A DNA stretch of 64,000 bases from Pogostemon cablin (Eukaryota; Streptophyta; Magnoliopsida; Lamiales; Lamiaceae), in the NCBI GenBank assembly GCA_023678885.1, contig CM042966.1:26240028-26304027 (forward strand). The letters are read 5' to 3'. Shown piece by piece: positions 49,700-60,400 of the stretch. Every line of letters starts with the position of its first letter. Positions within the stretch are counted from its first letter, which is position 1. Under the pieces are notes generated by a model that ran no database searches, was not told the DNA's origin, and saw only the letters and a program-made list of their open reading frames with translations. A program made the position numbers and the translations under genes.

Positions 49700-50439
49700 T
49701 CCATACTCCATAAAAGCATGAATGGAAATTGTTAACAATTAATTGCATTTTTAGTCTCAAAATAGTTTAAATTCATAATTTTCCAAAAATTATCATCCCA
49801 AAACAACTTATATCATATTAAAATTGTCAAATTTTCACTACTTTCTTTCTTCTTTTTTTTAACAAATTAACTTAGTCAATTACAATTATATCACACCAAG
49901 CATACTTCCACATAGTACTTAGGACAACAATATTCTTAAGTATTATTAAACATTCTTAAAATAAAAGGTAACAACACCTTTTTTTAGCAAAAATCGACCG
50001 GGTATGTATCCTCACAACCAATTAACCACACGTCCTGCGATGGATTATTTTTGTTCCTTCATTGGATCACAGCACAATCCTGGTTCGTTTTCTACATCGA
50101 ATATACGGGATACAGCTAGTGTTTTTTGGACGGAAAATATTAAGATGTATCTCGTACAAGAAGGTGCAAAGTTGCACGGTTCTGATCTCCTATTACATTT
50201 TGATGTTATATCTCCTGTTACAAACCGTTGGATGATTGACACGTAAGATAAACTATTCTATACCCTAACAATCAACTCTAAGGGAAAAGGTTGAGATTTT
50301 TCCTCTCCGTTTACGTGTCACTCATCTAATGCGTGTAACAGAAGATGTAACACCAAAATGTAACATGACATCCAAGATCAAAGTTACATGTCAAAGCAGT
50401 AGTTCAAGATCATTTATTTATGGAATGAAAATATTTTAT

Positions 50440-51500
50440 TACACACTCACACTCACTAAACAAAAGGTGAAAAATCCTCTAGCTACCTATGCTAGCTTCA
50501 ACTCAAACAGTACTCATACAAGAAAGAAAACTAATACAACAATTTATTTTTTTAGAAAACAGAAAAGAATGATTGATGTCTTCTGCTTCCTCCAACTCTC
50601 TGTTTATATAGGTCTCGAATGCGAATATCAAATACCAAAACCTTTCTAATCCTCTTGACATCACTTCTTACATTATTGTTCTGGCGTCACTACTTACATC
50701 ACTGTTTTAATAATTTTCAGAAGCTGGCCTGCATACGGCTCTTGTCCTTTTTGAAGGGTCACGTGTCCTTTGGCTGTCCGATTGGTCACCTGGCTCTTGT
50801 ATACTTGAAGGGGTTTATTCTTCCACCCTTTTCATTCCGTGTAGCGCTTTCTTTGCTAGAATTGGTTCATCTTCCAATGAATCTTCAACAGCTATTCTCT
50901 TCATTTCAGGCTCCGCTTCACTCCCTTTCGAACTCAAGTTCTTTTTGGATGGAGCAGCTTGAGTATACTTCATCTTTCCAGAGCCCATAATGAGTCATGT
51001 TGCAATATTTTCAATGAGTATCTTTACTTGTCGGCAACTTGTTTTCTCAAATAAGTGCACATTTTCTCTCAAATATTTCCTCAGTGAACTCCGTCGTTCT
51101 CCCTTTTAAGGTGTTTAACCGAAAGGATTCATTCACATTTTGAAAGTACTTGAACGAAAACTTTACATGACCATTTCTTGGAGACAGGTATACAAACCCT
51201 ATGATCTTCACATTAAGATCTGATCCTCGGAATATGTAGAAACCAAAATTGGTTCCTTACCAGAAGACTCTTTAATGTTATTTGTTTATCTAACATCCAG
51301 TCTCCTTAACCTAATATAATGAAAGGCCTTGTGATTGTCTTTCCCAACTGGTTCTGGAGCCACATTTATTGGATAGAGCTCCAAAATATCTCCTCTAGAC
51401 AAAGACTTATTATTTGCTCGTGACTCGTAAACCACTTCCCTTATCCATTTTGGTAATTTTGAATTTTTTGGGAAGTTGGGTGCAATAGTGAATATGGAGG
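50440..51500 (-). other. Possible degraded pararetrovirus-like segment with promoter-like core
   Basis: On the minus strand a TATA box (TATATAAACA, 50610-50601) is preceded by three TGACG-like sites (50683-50690 and neighbours at about 50657-50664 and 50692-50702). That spacing resembles caulimovirid promoters with as-1 elements. AATAAA follows about 170 bases downstream. Upstream of it lie short broken frames: about 57 codons from an ATG near 50990, and pieces around 51200-51480 such as IREVVYESRANNKSLSRGDI. I could not match these to a named protein. An ordinary plant promoter or other retroelement would also fit. Confidence 0.25.
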
Positions 51501-51505
51501 CTTGT

Positions 51506-53349
51506 TGTTAGTCGTATTTTGCGCACTCCAACTAAATCCCCAAGTGTAGAGATGTCAATTGTAATGGCAAGTATCCAGTTAAATATCGTTCCCAATGAGA
51601 CAGTTAATTATCTATTTTACTATAAATTATTATTCAACTAGAATTAATATAAAAATTTTCAGGATTTGAATTTAATGATTATTACCTAAAAAATTGAAAT
51701 AACGAATAGCTCAATAAATAAAAGTAAAGGAGAATAACTCGAGAGTAAAATAAGAGAGAAATAACTGCTCTAAGTTACAGGTATAGTGCAATTAATTTGG
51801 TTTCCTAAACGTTCTATTGTTCATTCATGCTATTTTAATAGAAAACACAACTAATCCCTATTAACCCATCAAATATAATTCGATTTCAAGTTAATAGCAT
51901 TATCAATTAATATCAAAAGATGCATGATTAATCTTGAAACTCCTTCCTAGATACTAATACTGCAAACTTAAAGAACCTCCGGATGACCAGTTTGACTAAC
52001 ATATATTCTCTTAAAGTACTACTCAATCTTACTCACTTCTTACTTGACTTCTTAATTGCATTGTTCCACTAAGAGAATCAAGTATCTTATTTACCAGCCC
52101 TTAAAATTATTGTGTTCACGGGAAAACTACTATAATCTCTAACAAATAGACAATATCAATTATGTGTGCATACAAGCTAACACAACATACCAAGCATCAC
52201 GGGCAACATCAATAGTATATTATGAAGACGTTACACACATAAACAAAGTCTTAATCAAACAAGTAAATAAGAATATCAATAGCATGAATTAACAATAGTT
52301 GTCTAGTTTTCCAAATCAACTACCCTAACCTTCAATCCTTAGAACAGTAAAAGTATTTAGCCCATGAGGTTACACACAACCCCCATGGCTAACAATTTCA
52401 TAACAAAAATCAATAAAGGAAAAGATAAAGAGAAATACAAAACCCTAGTGTTACATGGTTTACGTTCTTTCTCTGTCTCTCTGATTGGATTGATTCTCTC
52501 AACCGTACTTGAATCTTTCTCCGGACTGATGGAATGGATGGATGGATGATCTGATGTGTGTTGGTGGATGGATGGATGGTGAGTGAATGGAATTCATAAT
52601 GTGTTCTGTTGGTGAATGATCGGTCCCTCTCTCTAGGTGTTCTGATCCCCCTTTTATATCTTGGGCCACAAAACTGACTCCCTTGGCCTATTTTCCATGT
52701 TTTCACACACTGGAAGGTGAAAATCTCGATTTTTGGCCCAAAATAACCCAACACGAGTTGGGATTCCTAACTCAAGTTGGCAACACGACTCGTGTTGCCT
52801 TGAAATGCAACCCGTGTAGACCCAACACGAATCGTGTTGGTAAACCATGTACCGTCTGTCAAGTCGTTTCGCGGTGCTCTGAAACTGGATTTCCCCCGGA
52901 CACCAACACGAGTCGTGTTGCAAGTGGTGTAACGACTTGCCAACTCGTGTTGGCTCTCTGGACAAATTTCGTGCGACTCTGCCTCACATGACTCGCCACA
53001 CGACTTAGTTCAGACGCAACACGACTCGTGTTGCAAGTCGTGTTGCTTCATAACAAGTTGTGTTGCATCATTTTTCATTATGATCATCTAGGACACTCAA
53101 CGCGACTTGAGTAAGCAAGTCGTGTTGAGTCATGCAACTCGAGTAAGCCCTTTTTGTACTCGTTTCTTGTCCGTCTTCGATTTTGCTTTATTTTAACCTG
53201 TTTTAACCTTCAAAACTCAACAAAACACTTTAGTAACACCATAATCATGAAAAATACGTAAACCACACAATTCCACACAAATATATGTCTTATTCTAACA
53301 AAAATAGTTTATTGTGAGACCTAAAATACGTAAATTTCCATTCTCATCA
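51506..53349 (-). repeat. Solo LTR of a Ty3/gypsy element
   Basis: An LTR-like block of 1,844 bp is flanked by a perfect 5-bp duplication, CTTGT (51501-51505 and 53350-53354). Plus-strand ends are TGTTAGTCGT and ...TTCTCATCA. No primer-binding site, gag or second LTR is attached, so it is a solo LTR left by recombination between two LTRs. It is a relative of the LTR at 9051-10809 (similar ends, similar length, same place for the GC-rich motif cluster). Confidence 0.8.
52740..53165. repeat. Cluster of self-complementary CAACACGACTCGTGTTG motifs in the solo LTR
   Basis: CAACACGACTCGTGTTGC and close variants occur at about 52780, 52820, 52904 and 53018. Half-sites and looser pairs (caactcgtgttgg, gcaagtcgtgttg) lie between them. 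All can form hairpins. Confidence 0.8.
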
Positions 53350-53354
53350 CTTGT

Positions 53355-54420
53355 GCCCCAAAGTTGAACCATTGCTTCAAGTCTTCAAGATGCGAATCCT
53401 ACCTCATCCAGATTTTGGGGTATTATATATCCGAAATTTCTATGGAATGATCACTTGCCTTGTGTTTATTTTCTCCTAATTTTCCTGATATACTTGCCAA
53501 TGAAGAAAACCAGCTTTGTTAATGTCAGTCTTAGTGTTCCCTGTCGTCGGCATATAACTGATCCCTCCCTCATTTTTCCCTAAGGTGCTGGGTTGACTCG
53601 ATGACTCGAAATGTGACTTCGGAGTCTCAATTTTTTCTTGGACCAGTTCTTCCATGGGAACTTTCAATTCAGAAGTCATGCTAGGGGGTATTTGAATCCC
53701 CTATTTCGGGTTTTTGAATACACTCCTTTTATTAATTACTATCGAATGCCCGAAGGATTGACACTCGTAAAATCTCCAAAATGATCTGTATTACTATATA
53801 TACATGCTCGTAATAGATTGGGAACTTTATTCCAATTAACTCGTTGTAATTTTTCGGCAACCTTTTTGTTGATTTCCAGATTCTCGTAGTCCTTCAGAAG
53901 CATTTCAAGGTGCTCCCTCATGTATCTCAAAATGGGAGAAATTATCACAAATGGTCCTCTAAGTATTACTAAATCCACAAATGGTCCTGTATCTTTTAAA
54001 AATTTTCAATTTTAGTTATTTTTAATCCAATTTTATTCATTTGTTATCAATTTTAGTCCAATTTCTTTAATTTTTTTCAAAAAATTTACCGGAAGTCCAT
54101 CAGTTTTTCAATTTTAGTTCATTTCTGGCGCACTCGTTTCAGCAAGATCCTACGTGGGAACACACATCTGGTAAAGTTTGAAAAATTAAAAGAAATTGGA
54201 CTAAAATTGAAAATTTCAAAAGATGTAGGACCATTTGTGGATTTAGTAATACTTAGAGGATCTTATGATAATTTCTCCTCAAAATGGTCGGACATAGTCT
54301 ATTTCAACTCCCTCCATCTCTTGTTAAGGAATCTGTCAAAACATTTTCAACAAATTTAATAATGATAATTTTTATAATATTAACATTTAGTGTACCGTCT
54401 TAAAAGTCTAGCCAATCCAA
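53355..54420 (-). pseudogene. Broken open frames around the Mutator MITE, unknown family
   Basis: Two minus-strand frames remain: 53739-53935 (with MLLKDYENLEINKKVAEKLQ and WNKVPNLLRACIY) and 53476-53679 (hydrophilic, Ser/Lys/Glu-rich). They lie on the upstream side of the solo LTR and may be parts of the same degraded element as 50440-51500. I do not recognise the family. Confidence 0.25.
53936..54277. mobile_element. Mutator-type MITE with 10-bp target-site duplication
   Basis: Terminal inverted repeats of about 52 bp begin GAGAAATTATCA at both ends and include AAGTATTACTAAATCCAC. A perfect 10-bp duplication, CTCAAAATGG, flanks the element (53926-53935 and 54278-54287). Length 342 bp, non-coding. 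Confidence 0.9.
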
Positions 54421-55728
54421 TTTAGATTCAATTTTATGTTTTAAAAAAGCTTTGACACTAGTATTATCAATTTTGAGAGTGATTTTATTTCGCAAAAAGA
54501 AATAACAGCTATTTTTTAACGTCTATCGAACTGCAAAGAACTTCTTCACATTGATAAGTCATTTCTTTGCTTCATTGTCAACAATGAGCCCAATGTAATA
54601 TCTGCACGACACTTCTCCTTCTAGTGTGTATTCAGTAATTCCGTTGGTATTTTATATAATGATTTCGTTGGTAAATAATAATGGATCATATTCTATTGGT
54701 AAAAACATTATGAATTAATTGACATTCCGTTGTTAAAAGACAAATGTAATTTTAGTAGGCAAAACGGATTGAATTCCGTTAATAAATTTCCTTATTAAAA
54801 ATGAGTTTTTTTTATAGTGTCAAGATCAAGACTTGGGATCTTGTACGTGATTGATAATAAGATTATTTTATGTTTTCTTAATTAATTATCTTACTCCCTT
54901 CATTTCAATTTCAACTTCATATTTAATATTTGTAGAGATATCCATAAAAGTAATTTTTTTACTAGCTTTTAAGATTAAATAATATATAAATTGTATATTA
55001 TGTTATGTGTTGGGATGACAAATTTTGAATTTAAAATAGAATTGTTAAGTGTAAATTCCTGAAAATAAGAACTTGAGTTCAAATTTAAAAAATAATAATA
55101 ATAATAATAATAAAACGAAAAATGTAAAATTTAAATTAAAAAGGAGGAAATATAACCTTTTAAGTTTCAACTATCCTACCAACGAAAAAAACTATCCTAC
55201 CAATTAGTTATGAAATAATTCAATTTAATTAAGAGTGAGTCTCTGGGCACACGGATTTAAATTTGTGTCCCTTTATAATTTTCGTGTCCATTTACAATTT
55301 AAACTCTCTATCAATATATATGTTTAAATAAAATAAGGAAGGAATGAGTTGTGTTCACATAGGACACGGACCGTGTCCACGGAGGCGCATAAGCTTTTAC
55401 CTTTAATTATTATCACTTTTTATTATTTATAAATCACTTTTATTTCTCACTATTTTTTACCAGTACTCAAATAAGTAATTCCTAGAGAATTTGATTAGAT
55501 TGATTGATTTTTTTTTATTCGGCATTACTCTCTAAATTAACTATAATAATATAATTATTGGAGAACACTTTGTATTAATCACTTTTACAGTATTTCTCAC
55601 TAATTTTCCCGATACTTAAAATAAGTAATTCCTAGAGAATTTTATTTAATATTTTATATAATTTTCTTTTTTTTCATTACTCTCTAGATTTAACTATAAT
55701 TATTGTACAACACTTGGATAAACTATTA

Positions 55729-55984
55729 CTCCCTCCGTCCCATTTATACGTACATATTTTTTTCATTTTAGTTCGTCCCAATACAATGTGTGCATTTCCT
55801 TTTTGGTAAAAGAGCCCCACACAAAGTAATTATTTCTTTATCTTTGGACTCACACATTACACTAATACACCTACCCACTTTACATTAAATTATTATTCCT
55901 CTTACCTCACAATATATTAAAATATTGTATATCTTAATCTACGTGCAAAAAACAAACGCGTATGTTTCAACAGGACGAAAGGAG
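55729..55984. mobile_element. Stowaway-type MITE
   Basis: Ends CTCCCTCCGTCCCATTT and CAGGACGAAAGGAG are flanked by TA (55727-55728 and 55985-55986). Length 256 bp. Confidence 0.8.
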
Positions 55985-56217
55985 TACTTTTTATTATAAA
56001 GGGTTAATTGAAAAAAAAAAAAAACTACCAACTTTACTCCTATTATAAATTAATCTCCGCCTTTGAGAAATTACAAAAAAAAAAAAGAACATCATCTTTA
56101 ATTATTATTGTAAAACACACTCAATTTCTAACTAAAAGTGATTTTTTTAAAGAAAATACTTAAATGTGTTTTTTTTTGCAATTTCTCAAATTGCAAAATA
56201 TTATTATTTGATATTTA

Positions 56218-57005
56218 TATTAGGGTTAATTGCAATAAAATACATGATCTTTACTCATTTTTTCAATTTAATCACGAACTATTTTTTTATCGAAAAAATA
56301 TACGACCTTCTCATTTTTTGTCAATTTAATCACAAACTTTTTTTTATCAATTAAATGCACGACCTTAATATATTTTCTTAATTTAATCTTTTTCAATTAA
56401 TTTATTTTTATAATTTAATCACGTCTTCTATTAGTTAAATACATTACTATTAACATAATGAATAAAAATCAATACACATTAAATATATTCAAAATTTAAA
56501 ATATAATAATGTCTAAATTATATATAAAATATAAAAGATTTATAAATGCGTAATAAATTATTATATCCCATTTTTGTCGAAAAAAATTTGGTTAATTTTT
56601 TATTAAAAAAATCATATGTAATTTTTGTCAATCGTGCCATTTTTTTCCTTCAAAAACATACGTAATAATCACCCCCATTTTCTTGTCACGGAAAAAACAA
56701 ATTGTTTATAAAATTATAATATTTAATATTTAATTTATACATTTTATTTTAAATATTTAATATTGTATATTATTATTAACTAATCAAGAATGTCATATAT
56801 TTTAATAATAAAAGAAATAGTAATTAAAAGAATAAAAATTAAAATTCATAATTAAATTGAGATGACACAAAAGGTTGTGTATTTAATTGATAAAAATAAA
56901 AATTCTTGATTAAATTAAAAAAATAAGAGAAAGTCATATATTTTTTTTATTAAAAATGGTGATTAAATTGAAAAAATGAGAACATAATTAACTCTTTATA
57001 TTATA
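56218..57005. mobile_element. Foldback-type element with repeated arm units
   Basis: The left arm (ttagggttaattgcaataaa, tttttcaatttaatcacgaac repeated about three times) is answered by an inverted right arm ending near 57000 (attaaattgaaaaaatgaga, cataattaactcttta). About 790 bp, extremely AT-rich, non-coding. Confidence 0.55.
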
Positions 57006-57439
57006 AATTGTTCATAATACTGTTCAGAACTATCATTTCTCATAAACCCAAATATCTTTATTTTTATTACCAGAATATTATATCCTTATCACGAATTTAT
57101 AATCAAAACAATAAATTTGAGGAAATCAATCTGACTACACTCCCGATAGATCGATGTACATCTCCATAATCACAATTGTTTTGCTTAAATTTATCAACGG
57201 CTGTAAAAAACTCAAACATCATTAGTATAAAGATTCTATAAAGGCAAAAAGGACATCACTTCAAGAAGGGGAAAAGACTCAATCTACAAAAGAATTGCAG
57301 GAAGAATAGCTACAAAAAAAAATTGCAAAAGAAAACTATACACACGAGAACCATAAAAATCTGAGGAAATCCAAAAAAAAATATTAGAATATGTGTTTGT
57401 GTATGATTTTTTACATTTTAAAGTGAAATTTCTAATACC

Positions 57440-60400
57440 TCAGGGCAGCTGCTCCTTGTTAGACCACTGGAATTCTATTTCCAAATTTCTCGAAGGCCCA
57501 CTTTTGCTTTCGGGAAGCAGTGTATACTCACCAGAAACAGCACCGAGCATCACAACGCGATCAATTTGTATAGTAACCTTTCCAAATGAGCTCTACATTA
57601 ATGCAAGAAAGTGATTAGAGTAGGCATAAGAAATGATCTAATACATTAATTCATTAAACACCTTCAGCTCATTTGTACCTTCCCCATTTTGCTCTTATTC
57701 TTGCATGAAATATGAAGTTTCTGGCCTTTGGGAGGACTTTCAAACGACCACGAGAAGCTCTCATCCCACTCAGGATTAGGTCCAGTGGATACAACCTAAA
57801 AGGAAAATATTTTTGCATTAGTTAATAGAACTAACAAGCCTTAAATAAACAAACTTAGAGATGAGTAAATTTTGCTCAACTTCAAGAATTCTGTGCAAGG
57901 AATGAGATAGAGGTGAAGTTAGGTGTTGCTCGGTAGGTTTTAATTCATTTAAAAATGTAAAACTTTTATAGAGTATGATATAATTAATAGATTGGAGCTA
58001 GGCAATTTAGATAATATAGTACATTATAACCATTTTTGTCCCTCTCTGCTCATTCATTTTTTAGTTAATTAAAGTTTTCTGTTTTTCATTAAAGAGATAA
58101 AAAGGAATGAATGGAGTCACTTAACTTATGACCTCCAATTTTTTGTTGGTTTAACTAATAAACCACATTAACTCTTAAATATCTTTTGTCAAGAGGGCAT
58201 TATAGAAGCTACAAATTTTCATACCTTGGTTTGCCGAGGGGGTGTATTTCCAAGAGTGAGCTTGCAATATACACTAGGGTTCCCAACAGATTGCCTCATA
58301 TTGTTCCCTTGCTTAATTATCACAACTAGGGTACCGGGCAAACACTGCAGTAAGAATTCAGCTTTCTCCTGAAACCGTGGTGGCCCTGATTGAATCAAGT
58401 ACTGTAAAAGGGGTATTGCATCGGCAGCAGCAATAGACTGTGCTCGAGAAACTTCAGCCGGACAAGCCGACCAGGCTTGCCGAAGAAAAAACAGTGCATC
58501 CAAGGCTGCTTCTTGAGTTGCCTCCGATCCTATCTTAAGAGAGGTAACCAGATGAGGAATACTTAATGTTGCAGGCTCTGAGGATCTGAGACGTGGAAAG
58601 TTGCCAAATAATGCATTCAGAGCCTTCAGGTACTCTTCATTTACCATACCAGTTGCCCACAAGTCTTTCTCAATAGCAGCTGCAAGAGATATAGATAATT
58701 TAACTTATTGAGTATTATCATAGATTCATCAAAACTAAGCAAGAAGGCAAGATGAATTGTTTACCTGTTATTGCTCTCACAGTTTCACTTGAAGCATATT
58801 CTTGAATGGTGTTGTTAGAGAAAAGAAGTTTAACAAACATTGCTGCCTGTATTGATGTTTCAGGGTCACTAGAACCGATCAGGTCGAGCACGACTTGAAC
58901 ACCACCAGCTTCTGCAACAGCCCTTTTGTTTGATCGGCTGTACATTACAAGGTTCTGTAAAGCACATATAGCAACTACTTTCATTTCTTCTGTAGGTTGA
59001 TCTTCAAGCAAATTCACTAATGCCCTACAGGCTGAAACAGCATCTGATGTTCTAGCAAGAGCCTCATTCTGGAAAAGGTCACCTAGAGCAAGGGTTGCCA
59101 GTAACCTTGCCTGTTGACCTTGTGTTTGAGGATCCAAAAGGTATTGGGACAAGGGCAAAATTGCCAATTTGGTTGCTTTAGAATCCCTGATCTTCACGTT
59201 GTTCAGCAACACCTCCAGTAGTCTCGCAGCTGTTTCTTCACACTGATGACTTCTGAGAAGGTCAAGAAGTGCCTCGATGGCTCCACTTTCAGCCATTGCT
59301 TCGGAACTGGTAGAGTCATCACTCTCCAACACCAGAAGAGCATTCAAAGCACCCACAACTGTGCCCTCTGATCCAGATCGGAGCAATCTAACCAAAACTG
59401 CGACGGGTACTTCCAAATAGAACTCAGAACTGAACTGCAGAATACTAGACAAAACAGAAGCAGCAAACTCCCACAAAGCATGAGGAAGTAAAGGATCTGC
59501 TTGTAGTATGATATTTGATAGCTGGCTCACCCCACCCTCCTTTGCAATTTCATTAGGCCATAGTACCACAACATTGACTAGAGCCCGCACAGCTCTCTGT
59601 TGCAAAATTGGAATGCCGGAACCAAGAATGCGTACCAATGGTCCAATCACCTGCTGTATCAGTGGGTCCCGCTGAAGATGCTCTTCCGAAAGCAGGTGCG
59701 ACAGAAGTTCAGCTGCCAACTGTTGCACAGCTGAAGCTGGAGAGTCAAGCAAAGGTAAAAGGGGCTCTATAGCTTGCTGTGATGTAAGATTATAATCAGC
59801 ACGACACTCTGGATGCTCTAAGATATTCACAAGAACCTGCAATGCACTGTGTTGCCCATCAGGCCCAAACTCCGATTTTGTCAGCAGCTGGAAGAGAGGC
59901 TCGACCACTTTTGCAGCTGATGGACCTTTCGCAATGGTTGCATTGTTCGTCAGAATTCTGAGTAATTCAGCAAATGCAGCACAGAGGAAATCAGGAGCTT
60001 CATGAAGTATGTCAAGCACACTCTCTATCACTCCAGCTTTCACCATTTCTATCTTGCACGCAGGTCTATCTTTACCTAACTTAACAAGAGCTCTCGATAT
60101 AGCCTCATGGAGCAAATAGTTCTGACCATAGAGAAGGCCTACAAAAGGGATGACGGCACCATGTGCAGCAACAAGTTCCGCCAGCTGTTCATCATCCAGG
60201 AGTTTATCCAATGCACGGACAACAGAACAATGTGCTGGACTATACTCAGTAACAAGAAAAGAAACTAATGGCTCGACACACCGAGCTGCAGCTAGAGTAG
60301 ATCTAATTCTTGTGTTGCAAAAAAGTACAGAGCACAGTTCAGCAGCATCCCCCTTCAGCTCCATTGAGTAATTTGATGAAAGAATCCTGGATAGCACATC

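Larger units (their letters stand above)
54288..57439. other. AT-rich intergenic DNA downstream of the CSI gene
   Basis: No gene is seen. It holds an ATA/ATT-type simple repeat at about 55088-55112, a Stowaway copy (55729-55984), poly-A/T runs and a foldback element (56218-57005). CSI transcripts should end in the right-hand part, between about 57200 and 57439. Confidence 0.6.

Noticed and set aside
50004..50246. Plus-strand 80-codon frame
   Set aside because: No recognisable motif; lies downstream of the minus-strand promoter-like core and may be leader sequence of the degraded element.
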